Assembly (NCBI GenBank): GCA_964196565.1
Contig: CAXMUH010000053.1
Location: 1 to 64,000 of the forward strand
Reading direction: 5' to 3'
Length of the DNA stretch: 64,000 nt
Source of the DNA: 2-12-FULL-42-15 sp964196565
GTDB lineage: Bacteria > Pseudomonadota > Gammaproteobacteria > Coxiellales > Coxiellaceae
Shown here: positions 45,818 through 54,540 of the stretch, piece after piece
How the letters are laid out: each line of letters opens with the position of its first letter
How positions within the stretch are numbered: position 1 is the stretch's first letter
The notes under the pieces: generated by a model
Database searches by the model: none
Told to the model about the DNA's origin: nothing
Seen by the model: only the letters and a program-made list of their open reading frames with translations
Translations under genes and position numbers: made by a program

Positions 45818-48178
45818 TTAATCGAGCGTATACACATTTAAGCCAACACGAAATGAGTTAACCATTATTGCTACGCTCTGATCCGTCAAGCTATCTGGAT
45901 TAGCTGGGATGAATGAAGGATTAATGTTATTAAATGTGGGTAGGCCGAGTGTTCCATAATTGTAATGATCGTATTCTGCAAAAACGCTAAACCGTTGGGA
46001 CAGATCATACGTAAGCCCTAGACCTAACACGAAGCCCCAGCCTGTTTTATTTGTAGTGCTTTGAAAAGATACTACAGGTATCGAAGATCCTTGTGCTGCG
46101 GTCGTAAAAAAACTGTCTCTGAACTGTCCATCTGCGCCGCCTAGTTTTATATAGAGGTGAGAATTGGGGGTAATGTCAGCACCTATTAAAGCAGCAATGT
46201 CTAGGTTATAGCGCAGGCGAAATTCATTATGAATGTCAAAAGCTGAATGTAAGGGAGAAGCGAAGGCATTATTCACATTATTTGTGAGATGAGCTGTTTT
46301 GTAGTTATTGTTTGCACTAAACAAGAGACCGAAAAAATAATCACGTTGGGTGTGATATTGAATTCCTATTTGACCGCCTGCCAAGTCCCCTCTTTGGAAT
46401 GTGGTGTTGTTAAAGATTACATTACCGCCAACGGGTGCAACCACCGTGGAAAAATAAGTAGCACTATAGGCAAAGGTTGTACTGGAATATCCGCCAAAAC
46501 CACCAAGATAGAGCATCCAAGGTTGAAGGTTGCTTCCATGAGGTAAAGGCAGATGTGGGTTATCTCCGAACTTCAGGTTTAAACCAACATATAGAACATT
46601 GTCGGTAAGGCTCACATGCCGCTTTAAAAGATCAGGGTTGCTCGCACTGGCTGAAGGATTTATGTTGGCAAGCGTCGATAAGTTTAGCCCGCCATAGTTA
46701 TGGTAATCACATTCTGCAAACACATCCACCCATCGGTTCAGATCATGCCTAATCCCTAGGCCAAATACAAAGCCACCTATGCTTATATTTTCAGTCTGCT
46801 CGGCAGTAAAAACGGGAGAGGGAAATTGCTCTCCAGCGCTTGTTACAAGATTACTTTCAACTTGTCCTTCTGTGCCGCCTAGTTTTGCATAGACATGATT
46901 GCTTGGGTTAATGTCAGCACCAAGCAATATAGCAAGATCTAGGCTGGTTTTAAGGCGAAATGCTTGATGTATGGTAAAAGAAGTCGATACAGGTTGAGTT
47001 ATTAAATTGTCTATGAAATTTGTAAAGCGTGCTTTGTTGTTAGTATTGCTCATGCCACTAAAGGAAAGTCCTATAAAATATGGACTGTGGAAATGATATT
47101 GAATCCCTATTTGTCCTCCTCCCAAGCTTCCTGTCTGGGGAGTGAAGTTATTGAATGTTTGATTACCACCAACAACTGGATTGACGATGGTAAAATAAGT
47201 TGCATCATAAAGGAAGTTCACATTAGCATATCCCCCAAAACCACCGAGGTATAGCATCCAAGGATTGATGATACCTAGGTGAAGCCGCGGATGTGGATTA
47301 TCATTAAATTTTAGGTTTAAACCAACACGCAGTGCATCGGCGTTAACCCTCACCTGTTGTTGCAAACTATTAGGCGGAACAACAAAGGGGACGGTTTTAG
47401 GAGCAGGATCAATGTCTTGTGCTATTGGTAGGCCTACAATACCATAATTGTAGTGATCGTATTCTGCAAAGGCGCTTATCCATCGATTTAGGTCATACGT
47501 AAATCCTAGCCCCAATAAGAAGCCCCATACATTTTTCTTAAAGGTTGCTTCAGGGAAGACTTCAGGAGCACTAGAATTTTGTGCTCGTGTAATAAATAAA
47601 TTATCTTCGAGTCGTCCGTCGCTAGTGCCTAGTTTGACATAGACATGGGCCTGAGAAGTAAGATCGGCACCTAGTATCGCGGTAAGATCTAGAGCAGATC
47701 GAATTTCAAAGTTATTATGAATGTCAAAAGCTATTTTCTCTGGTGATGCTATACCATCTTCCACAAGCTTTGATATGCGTGCTTGATTGGCATTACTTAT
47801 CCCGCTAAAGGTTAGAGCAAGAAAATAAGGGCTGTGGAAATGGTATTGAATTCCGATTTGACCTCCGCCTGAGGCTCCAGTCTGCAGCGTATCCGCATTA
47901 AGGAATACACTGCCTCCGAATCCATCTGCACGCGCGAAAGAAAAATAAATTGCATTATCTGCAAAATGTGTATTTAAAAAACCTCCAAAGGCTCCCGCAT
48001 AAATCATCCAGGAATTTATTGATGACTGTAGATGAGCACCACTCTTAGAAGGAAGTGGGTGGTTGCTGCTCTTCTGGGAAGTGAAATAATCTAGTGGCAG
48101 AAATGCAGCTGTTTGATTGTCCCCGTAACATGGGGCCACTATGAAAAAAATTACACTTGCTAAAAAGCATTTCTTCAT
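45818..48178 (-). CDS. Secreted outer-membrane protein of three tandem beta-barrel units
   Basis: The 786-residue product has a signal peptide (MKKCFLASVIFFIVAPCYG). Three homologous units of about 235 residues follow, at residues 56-292, 306-539 and 552-786. Each starts with a W-M-x-Y-x-G-x-F-G-G motif, contains GGGQIGIQYHFHSPYF or a variant, DLNRWxxxFAEYDHYNYG, and ends (R/Y)VGLNLKF. A single unit resembles an OmpA-like or OMP_b-brl 8-strand porin-family barrel. The last unit ends VGLNVYTLD without the terminal aromatic residue usual for outer-membrane barrels. It lies between two copies of the dedA 3' end. A surface antigen or porin-like role is inferred. Confidence 0.85.
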   Translation of the reverse strand: MKKCFLASVIFFIVAPCYGDNQTAAFLPLDYFTSQKSSNHPLPSKSGAHLQSSINSWMIYAGAFGGFLNTHFADNAIYFSFARADGFGGSVFLNADTLQTGASGGGQIGIQYHFHSPYFLALTFSGISNANQARISKLVEDGIASPEKIAFDIHNNFEIRSALDLTAILGADLTSQAHVYVKLGTSDGRLEDNLFITRAQNSSAPEVFPEATFKKNVWGFLLGLGFTYDLNRWISAFAEYDHYNYGIVGLPIAQDIDPAPKTVPFVVPPNSLQQQVRVNADALRVGLNLKFNDNPHPRLHLGIINPWMLYLGGFGGYANVNFLYDATYFTIVNPVVGGNQTFNNFTPQTGSLGGGQIGIQYHFHSPYFIGLSFSGMSNTNNKARFTNFIDNLITQPVSTSFTIHQAFRLKTSLDLAILLGADINPSNHVYAKLGGTEGQVESNLVTSAGEQFPSPVFTAEQTENISIGGFVFGLGIRHDLNRWVDVFAECDYHNYGGLNLSTLANINPSASASNPDLLKRHVSLTDNVLYVGLNLKFGDNPHLPLPHGSNLQPWMLYLGGFGGYSSTTFAYSATYFSTVVAPVGGNVIFNNTTFQRGDLAGGQIGIQYHTQRDYFFGLLFSANNNYKTAHLTNNVNNAFASPLHSAFDIHNEFRLRYNLDIAALIGADITPNSHLYIKLGGADGQFRDSFFTTAAQGSSIPVVSFQSTTNKTGWGFVLGLGLTYDLSQRFSVFAEYDHYNYGTLGLPTFNNINPSFIPANPDSLTDQSVAIMVNSFRVGLNVYTLD
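45821..46525 (-). repeat. Barrel unit 3 of the triple-barrel protein
   Basis: Residues 552-786, from PWMLYLGGFGGYSST to FRVGLNVYTLD. It diverges at QYHTQRDYF and at its C-terminal end, which lies beside the dedA-copy junction. Confidence 0.75.
46562..47263 (-). repeat. Barrel unit 2 of the triple-barrel protein
   Basis: Residues 306-539, from PWMLYLGGFGGYANV to LYVGLNLKFGD. It carries a Cys in FAECDYHNYG where the other units have Tyr. Confidence 0.75.
47303..48013 (-). repeat. Barrel unit 1 of the triple-barrel protein
   Basis: Residues 56-292, from WMIYAGAFGGFLN to ALRVGLNLKFND. It shares QIGIQYHFHSPYF and DLNRW with unit 2. Confidence 0.75.
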
Positions 48179-48353
48179 GTTAGTTCACTTTTAGTGATTA
48201 AGTCTTGATTATATAGAAATTACAGCTTATATGTCGAGTAAAAAAAGAGTATTGCTCGCAAGCTTGATATCCTTAAAAAGAATACCTAATCTGAGTATCA
48301 AACTAGCGAGCTTATTGAAAGAATAGTTATCTAGTTGGAGAAATGGTGAACCA

Positions 48354-48503
48354 ATGTTTCATAATAAGAGCAAACTAAAAAAAATACTAAAATATCTATC
48401 CTACTTCTCTATCTGTTTGCTGTTTATTTCATCTATTTCTTTGGCAGGGCATGTCTACAACAGATTACCGCTTTATAACTCGATTATAAAAATAACGCCA
48501 TAA
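48354..48503 (+). pseudogene. 5' remnant of a secreted-protein gene cut off at the dedA end
   Basis: A plus-strand frame of 49 codons begins with a good signal peptide (MFHNKSKLKKILKYLSYFSI, then CLLFISSISLAG). After about residue 34 (GHVY) it runs into the antisense strand of the dedA 3' end and stops. The sequence up to about 48457 is unique; from there on it is the dedA repeat. I read it as a gene truncated at the recombination joint. GGAG lies 13 bases before the ATG, farther than ideal. Confidence 0.55.
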
Positions 48504-48600
48504 AGCGGGAGTCAAAGAGAGGAAAATAATGATAAAAATAACCGGAATAATATAATGGCTCGCTTGCGGCACTGTCTTTCCAAGGGTGAAACCCAGCAAG
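48458..48600 (-). repeat. dedA 3' end (right direct repeat)
   Basis: The intact partner of the orphan copy at 45666-45808, in the same orientation. Homology starts 7 bp past the dedA stop codon and ends inside the gene. Confidence 0.9.
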
Positions 48601-49070
48601 GTCACACCACCTGCCCACAACAATGCACCTAAAATATTCAAGATCAAATAACGTCTAGAATCCATATGCACCATGCCTGCAACAATGGGAACAAAGGTCC
48701 GAACAATCGGCAGCAAGCGTCCTAGTACCACCGCCTTTCTACCATGGCTATCATAAAAAGACTTGGCGGTTTCAATATGCTTATGTTTAAACCAAAATGA
48801 TTCTTTACGGCCCATTAGCCAACCGCCCAAACGTTTACCAAACCAATAGCCAACCTGATATCCCAAGATAGCGGTCACCATCATCGCGGGTATTAAATAC
48901 CAAATATTAAATATTTTTTGTGAGGCTAAAAAACCGGCAGTAAACAATAAACTGTCACCGGGCAAGAAAAAACCAAAAAACAAACCAGTTTCCAAGAAAA
49001 TGATTAATAAAACACCAAAATAACCCAAAGTAGTAACCCAGTGGGCTAAATCAAATCCATGCAATGACAT
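48465..49070 (-). CDS. DedA-family inner-membrane protein
   Basis: DedA proteins are polytopic membrane proteins linked to lipid-carrier recycling (undecaprenyl phosphate flipping) and membrane potential. The 201-residue protein has YFGVLLIIFLETGLFFGFFL then PGDSLLF, GYQVGYWFGKRLGG and GRLLPIVRTFVPIVAGM with the conserved Arg residues. The ATG at MSLHGFDLAHW fits family length and has GGAG 11 bases upstream; two in-frame ATGs lie 33 and 45 bp further up. The 3' end is repeated at 45.7 kb. Confidence 0.9.
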   Translation of the reverse strand: MSLHGFDLAHWVTTLGYFGVLLIIFLETGLFFGFFLPGDSLLFTAGFLASQKIFNIWYLIPAMMVTAILGYQVGYWFGKRLGGWLMGRKESFWFKHKHIETAKSFYDSHGRKAVVLGRLLPIVRTFVPIVAGMVHMDSRRYLILNILGALLWAGGVTLLGFTLGKTVPQASHYIIPVIFIIIFLSLTPALWRYFYNRVIKR

Positions 49071-49158
49071 ATAATCAAAACTCCAAAGTAACTTTACATT
49101 CATAGTGTAACGCACTTTAGCTACAATGGAAGGGGGAGAAAATCCGGTTACTTGCTAA

Positions 49159-50658
49159 TTAACATTTCATGGTCAGGATCGCTGAACAACTCCGTTCTGG
49201 TTGCAATACTTCTTGCCCACAGCTTGTGGCAAAAATTCCATGAGAATGAGTAACTAATTTAGTGGCCTTGTGTAGCGATGAGCTTCTAAGAAAGGTTTTA
49301 AGTTTGTAGAGCTGCTGCACCAAAAAATTAATAAAAGTATACAACTGCCTTCCCAAATTTCCACGGGCTGATTTGATATTTAATAAATTACCCGCCCCAA
49401 GTGCTTTTATTTTTTCTCGACCCAACACCACCATCTTTTGATCCAACTCTTTTAAACTGGGTTGACTGTTGTCATCTGTTGGTTGAGAACAAGTCTTATT
49501 ATATTGCTCCTTAATTTCACTGATTCCACTAGACCATGATGCTAACACAGCTTTTCTAGCGTCATCACTGGAGTGTCCTTTAATATCATCTAGGAAACCA
49601 ACAACAATGGCACACACCTTAATTCTGTCTTCAACAGTTACCTCCCGCTTCCGAGAGATTGCAATTAGCGTTAAAGTTAAAAGTTTAAAGTTGTGTTGTT
49701 GTATCGCTTTTTCTATATCATTAAGAAATTGCACATCTTTTTTCGTTTGTCGGCCATTTTCTTCTTCAGATGTTGAAATCGAACTCTCTTCATCTAGCAG
49801 ATCTGATCTAACTTTAAAATCTTCAGGGCCAAGACAATCATAAAATATATCTTCTCCTTCTGAGCTTTCTTCTCCCCCCTCATCTGAACTCCATCCTTCT
49901 TCCTCATCTGAGCTGGTCTTAGCACCAGATAGATCATCGTATTCTCGAGTGGCAGAACTGTATGGTACTAGTACTGGTACTGCTGCTGGTACTGGTACTG
50001 GTACTGGTACTACCCCTCTTTTTGATTCTTTATTCACTGCTGCAAATTTATCAAGTGTGATTAATATTTTTTTTCGTAATGCTTCGCGCTCAGAATTAAA
50101 TGAAGCTACGTTGCCAGCACCGTAACCATTAGTCTCTACTAAAATAGTAAGGCCATTAAATAGTTCAATCACCGATTGCAAAATCAGTGCAGATTGTTGA
50201 GTTTCATGTCGACAAAATTCACTAACCTCAGGTAATAATAGCTTTATCTTATTAGGAAGATCCAATCTATACACGTTAAATAATGTAGCTTTGACCCACC
50301 CACTCTTGCAGGCAATTAGACCTTCAATTATCCCAGCTGTAGTGGCTGTCATAGCGTCTAGAGCTGAATTTTTTTGAGAAGCTTTGGTTAAGGCAAAATA
50401 CATTATCAATAAACGTTCAGCTAATTGTGGGAACCGCTTAGAGACATCATCGCCATTAAAAAAGTTCTCTGACCACCCTAGCAACTCACGCTGTTCTAAC
50501 TTTGTAGCAATGCGATCAAGATTTTCATTTGAAAACTGATCTACTGTAAATTTACCTTGCTGATATTTTTTACTTTCATATTCAAAAGTTGACGGATTCG
50601 CGGCAATAACGAGATCAACGATACCTTCTTTTGCTTTTTCAAATTCTATGCTTCTCAT
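49159..50658 (-). CDS. Unknown 499-residue protein with acidic and Val-Pro repeat regions
   Basis: No recognised domain. The N-terminal 215 residues are helical. A Val-Pro repeat (VVPVPVPVPAAVPVLVP, about residues 216-232) and a strongly acidic stretch (SSDEEEGWSSDEGGEESSEG) follow, then a second helical region and a Cys-containing end. There is no signal peptide or membrane segment. AAGGAG lies 7 bases before the ATG. Such disordered acidic linkers between helical parts are frequent in host-directed effectors, but nothing here proves secretion. It lies between dedA and the chemosensory operon. Confidence 0.7.
   Translation of the reverse strand: MRSIEFEKAKEGIVDLVIAANPSTFEYESKKYQQGKFTVDQFSNENLDRIATKLEQRELLGWSENFFNGDDVSKRFPQLAERLLIMYFALTKASQKNSALDAMTATTAGIIEGLIACKSGWVKATLFNVYRLDLPNKIKLLLPEVSEFCRHETQQSALILQSVIELFNGLTILVETNGYGAGNVASFNSEREALRKKILITLDKFAAVNKESKRGVVPVPVPVPAAVPVLVPYSSATREYDDLSGAKTSSDEEEGWSSDEGGEESSEGEDIFYDCLGPEDFKVRSDLLDEESSISTSEEENGRQTKKDVQFLNDIEKAIQQHNFKLLTLTLIAISRKREVTVEDRIKVCAIVVGFLDDIKGHSSDDARKAVLASWSSGISEIKEQYNKTCSQPTDDNSQPSLKELDQKMVVLGREKIKALGAGNLLNIKSARGNLGRQLYTFINFLVQQLYKLKTFLRSSSLHKATKLVTHSHGIFATSCGQEVLQPERSCSAILTMKC
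49964..50014. repeat. Imperfect 6-bp tandem repeat (GGTACT) coding for Val-Pro
   Basis: About eight GGTACT-like units, with two variant units (AGTACT and GCTGCT), encode the Val-Pro run in the gene above on the minus strand. Because the unit is 6 bp, slippage changes repeat length without shifting the frame. Confidence 0.75.
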
Positions 50659-50797
50659 AAGCCCGCTCCTTAGCTAACTCATTGATATGATTCATTATGA
50701 CAAACAAAGCTTAAAGTATTCTGAAGTGAACATGAAAATTTGCAAATTAGTGCATTTATTGGTAAATAAAAAAATGAAAAATTAACAAAGCTTGAAT

Positions 50798-52582
50798 TTA
50801 AGTATGATTGAGCAATTGCTCAGGGTTTAAAACCAACGATAATCGATTTTTGTGAATTAAACAACCACCCAAAATACCCTTAAGTAGTGAAAATGGTGGC
50901 AACAAAGGCTCAACAATTAGTCGCCCTTCATTCAGAACATCATCAACTAATAGCGCATACTTTCCCTCGCTAACACTTACAATAATAACATAAGGGTTTT
51001 TATTGTCAGCATGTCTGCGCTTAATTGCCAACAGATCCTGAAGTAAATACATACCCAGTGCTTCGCCTTGAAACTGATATACAGGATGCCCTTGTAACTC
51101 CCGAACCAGATTGGCATCGAAAGGCAGTATCATCTCGATCACACTACTTTGCAAAACAAACTCATCATCACAACATTTAATCACTAACCCACGATTAACG
51201 CTCAGTGATGTTGGTAAATCCAAGGTGAAGCAAATGCCAAGCCCAGGTGTTGATTCTACCGAGACGCCTCCCTGCACGCCCGCCACCTGATTACGAACCA
51301 AATCAAGTCCTACACCACGACCAGAAATCTCAGAAACGTTTTCCCGAGTTGAAAACCCTGGTCTAAAAATTAAATTTTTAATACTGGTTTCATCCAAAAT
51401 CGCTAGAGACATCTCCGTAATCAAATTTTTTGCAAGTGCTGTCTGTTTAATTTTATCTAATTCCAATCCTGCACCATCATCTGCAACCTTTAGTATAAAA
51501 CGTCCACCTTCAAGCCTAGACTGTATGGTAATCTGACCTTTTGTCGGCTTAAGCCACATTTCACGAACCGATTTCGATTCAATGCCATGGTCAATCGCAT
51601 TTCGAATCAATTGAATTAAAGGCGCCTTAATCGCTTGCAAGATTAATCGATCCACTTCCATCTCACCACCTTCAATATTAACTTCGACCGGCTTTTTTAA
51701 TTCAGATGAAATATCTCTGGCGACACGCAAAAGTGGAGTCAGCAACTCATGCACAGGAGCCAAACGTATCGTTTGCAGCTGATCTTGCATTTGATCAGCT
51801 AATAATGTTAAGTGTTTTTGCAAGTAAGTCTGATTGTAAAAAGATGCATTAAAATCATATAGGATATTTGCAGAATCTCGCTGGAAAACTTTAAGTTGTT
51901 TAGCAAACTGTATTGAGCTTAATGTTGAATAATTATCCTCAATCATAGAAAATGCTTTATTAATTTTCAAAAGCGCACGACTTAAGTTAAAAAGTTTTTG
52001 TTGTGACTTCTCACAATCAAAAGACAAAGACATTAAATCATTTGAAAAATGAGTTAGTTGGTTGATATTTTCAACCGATAAACGAATGGACTCTTGCGAT
52101 GATACAACCTCTTTTTCATCAGGCTGGGATTTGACGCCAGTGTCTGTTATTAGGACGTCACTCTCAGATCCTAAATAGATTTTTTCGGCCTGCTTTAGAT
52201 TGTCAAATAACTTAGTAAAATCAAGTTCCACAGGTTTATCGTTAATTCTGGCTTGCACAATCTCTTTCATCGCATCTAATGTTTTAAAGCAAATGGTTGC
52301 CACATCTTCAGGAACGCAAAGCGGATTATCACGCACGGGGGCAAATAAGGTTTCAAACTGATGGGCAAGATTTGCAATCTCAGTCAGATCAAGTGATCTT
52401 GCTGATCCCTTAATGGTATGTACTACACGCAGCAGCTTATTAAGTTCGTCTGAAAATTGTTGTGAGTCTGTTTTAGGATTTTCTAATAACACTAAGCATT
52501 GCGTTAATGTATCAACGTGTTTTGCCAGCTCATCTTGGAAAACCAATAGGATCTTATGTAACGTTTCTTTATCAAGTGGCAT
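50798..52582 (-). CDS. CheA-family chemosensory histidine kinase (no receiver domain)
   Basis: This kinase phosphorylates a response regulator in answer to the receptor. The 594-residue protein has an Hpt domain at the N terminus with phospho-acceptor His 55 (VVHTIKGSARSLD) and a dimerisation region. The HATPase boxes are NAIDHGIE, VADDGAGL and GFSTRENVSEISGRGVGLD. A C-terminal CheW-like domain contains the end segment LLVDDVLNEG. I see no CheY-binding P2 domain and no fused receiver. It is the last gene of a five-gene operon whose first gene encodes a REC-GGDEF protein, its likely target. Confidence 0.92.
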   Translation of the reverse strand: MPLDKETLHKILLVFQDELAKHVDTLTQCLVLLENPKTDSQQFSDELNKLLRVVHTIKGSARSLDLTEIANLAHQFETLFAPVRDNPLCVPEDVATICFKTLDAMKEIVQARINDKPVELDFTKLFDNLKQAEKIYLGSESDVLITDTGVKSQPDEKEVVSSQESIRLSVENINQLTHFSNDLMSLSFDCEKSQQKLFNLSRALLKINKAFSMIEDNYSTLSSIQFAKQLKVFQRDSANILYDFNASFYNQTYLQKHLTLLADQMQDQLQTIRLAPVHELLTPLLRVARDISSELKKPVEVNIEGGEMEVDRLILQAIKAPLIQLIRNAIDHGIESKSVREMWLKPTKGQITIQSRLEGGRFILKVADDGAGLELDKIKQTALAKNLITEMSLAILDETSIKNLIFRPGFSTRENVSEISGRGVGLDLVRNQVAGVQGGVSVESTPGLGICFTLDLPTSLSVNRGLVIKCCDDEFVLQSSVIEMILPFDANLVRELQGHPVYQFQGEALGMYLLQDLLAIKRRHADNKNPYVIIVSVSEGKYALLVDDVLNEGRLIVEPLLPPFSLLKGILGGCLIHKNRLSLVLNPEQLLNHT

Positions 52583-52588
52583 AGCATA

Positions 52589-54529
52589 TCACTCATCTAC
52601 ATTATTCTCTGCCGGATTCATTCCATCAAACTTATAGCGACGCACACTTTTATTCAATTGCTGCGCAATATCAGCAAACTCATTGGCAACTTTACTGGTT
52701 TGCCTTGTTGATGATGATAACTTATTCGCCGCATCACTGATTTCTACCATGGCGTGAGCAATCTGATCTATTTGGCTCACCTCATGTTTAATAGATTCTA
52801 CCATTTGTTTATTCGCCTGTTCTGCATCAATAATGACTTGACTTAAATCTTGGATAACAATACCGGCTGATTCAACCAATTTTAATCCTCGATCAACACC
52901 CTGGGTACCCAGCTCACTGACATCGACTACTTTACTGGTAGCCGTTTCTATTTCTTCGAGAATAGACTGCACTTGTGCAGTGGCTTGTTGCGACTGATCA
53001 GCTAACTCCTTAACTTCATTAGCAACCACCGCAAAACCTTTTCCGGATTCGCCCGCTTTAGCTGCTTCAATTGAAGCATTAAGCGCCAATAGTTTTGAAC
53101 GTTCAGATAAAGTGTTCACCGCTTGAGTAATTTCTGCGATTTTCTTAATCCTATCCGACAAGGCAACAATCGATTGTGCAATGGCTTTAACATCACTGCG
53201 GATATGACGCATTCCTTCTTCAGTTTCTGCAACCGCTTCTAAACCTTTTTGACTTTTCTCTTGTGTTTGTTCAGCGGTATGTAACAAGATATCAGCACCA
53301 CTTAACATTTGCACTGAGCTCGATTTAATATTATCAATAATTTTAACGCTTTCCTTCACATGCGCGGACTGTGCGGATGCCGCTTCAGATTGCACCGATA
53401 CCGCATCTCGCACCTCAGCAATATTTGTGCTCATTTGAAAAATCGCGGTTGCAATCTCTTTTGTAATATCGGATAAACCCTCAGTGGTTTTATTGAGGAA
53501 CTGTCCCAATTCAGCCAACACATCATCGCCTTCGGTTTTTACCCGCTTGGTCAAATCGCCAGAGGCCACATGTTCTAACATATCACGATAATCTCGCACT
53601 CGATCTTGTAATTGACTCAATAAATGCGACACATCCGCCTCGCTTTCACGCAATTTGTTTTCAGTTTCTTTAATTGAACTTTGCATATCAGATAATGCGT
53701 TTAACAACATCCCCGCCTCATCATGACGACGAGTATGAATCACCAAATCGCGCCGCCCAGAAGCCACTTCATGTGCAATTCGAATCGCCTTCCTCAAAGG
53801 ATCTGATGCCAAACGTGCGGTAACAAAAGCAATAATAATGGTAATTACAATGGCCGCAGCCAACATGCCCCATTGATTGATTTGCAAAATATCAATATTA
53901 CGAATAAAACTTCGCGTGTTTTTCTCTAACGCGTATTGCTGCTCATATACCAAACCTGAAGCCTTCATTCCGTGAGTTATGTTGGTAGACCCTAATAATT
54001 TTTGCAGCTCTTGCAGTTTGCCCATAATATGGGTATGAACTTCACTCACGTCTTCTTTACTAATCGTAATATTATTTTGAGCATCTGGTCGATTTGCGGC
54101 TGATTTTATATTTTTATTGATTAACTCATACTCAAATTTTGATAATGCTGCAAGTTGTGTTTGTATCTGTGTCCATAAAGCAATATTTTTGTGGTATGTC
54201 CACTTCTGTGCAAGTGAGTCCAAGTATAATTGCAAAACTTTAATTTTATTCCACGAAGTCTTAAATTGTTTAATATATTTCTCATCCTGAGTTAAAAGCC
54301 AACTGTATAGAAAAGTAGTTGCGGCATTGACTTCTTTGGAGATTTCTAGCGTGACGATCGTTGCCGGCATAGCTGATTGTTGCAGTTCATTGGAATATTT
54401 TTTGGTTAAATTAATTTGATAAATATTACTAACAATAGCTAAAACCAGAATCAACAAAACCAGCGCGAACCCCAGAAATACTTTGGTTCGAATCCCATAA
54501 GAAAATCGTTTTTCTTTTTGTTTCGCCAC
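52589..54529 (-). CDS. Methyl-accepting chemotaxis protein (sensory receptor)
   Basis: The 646-residue receptor has TM1 near residues 15-35, a periplasmic helical domain, TM2 near residue 225, a HAMP domain (ARLASDPLRKAIRIAHEVAS) with a second HAMP-like stretch, and the signalling hairpin RSKLLALNASIEAAKAGES then GKGFAVVANEVKELA. There is no C-terminal CheR/CheB-tethering pentapeptide. I choose a GTG start (VAKQKEKRFSYG) because AAGGG lies 8 bases before it, just after the upstream cheW stop. An ATG 51 bp earlier would overlap cheW. Confidence 0.9.
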   Translation of the reverse strand: MAKQKEKRFSYGIRTKVFLGFALVLLILVLAIVSNIYQINLTKKYSNELQQSAMPATIVTLEISKEVNAATTFLYSWLLTQDEKYIKQFKTSWNKIKVLQLYLDSLAQKWTYHKNIALWTQIQTQLAALSKFEYELINKNIKSAANRPDAQNNITISKEDVSEVHTHIMGKLQELQKLLGSTNITHGMKASGLVYEQQYALEKNTRSFIRNIDILQINQWGMLAAAIVITIIIAFVTARLASDPLRKAIRIAHEVASGRRDLVIHTRRHDEAGMLLNALSDMQSSIKETENKLRESEADVSHLLSQLQDRVRDYRDMLEHVASGDLTKRVKTEGDDVLAELGQFLNKTTEGLSDITKEIATAIFQMSTNIAEVRDAVSVQSEAASAQSAHVKESVKIIDNIKSSSVQMLSGADILLHTAEQTQEKSQKGLEAVAETEEGMRHIRSDVKAIAQSIVALSDRIKKIAEITQAVNTLSERSKLLALNASIEAAKAGESGKGFAVVANEVKELADQSQQATAQVQSILEEIETATSKVVDVSELGTQGVDRGLKLVESAGIVIQDLSQVIIDAEQANKQMVESIKHEVSQIDQIAHAMVEISDAANKLSSSTRQTSKVANEFADIAQQLNKSVRRYKFDGMNPAENNVDE

Positions 54530-54540
54530 TGCTATTACCC

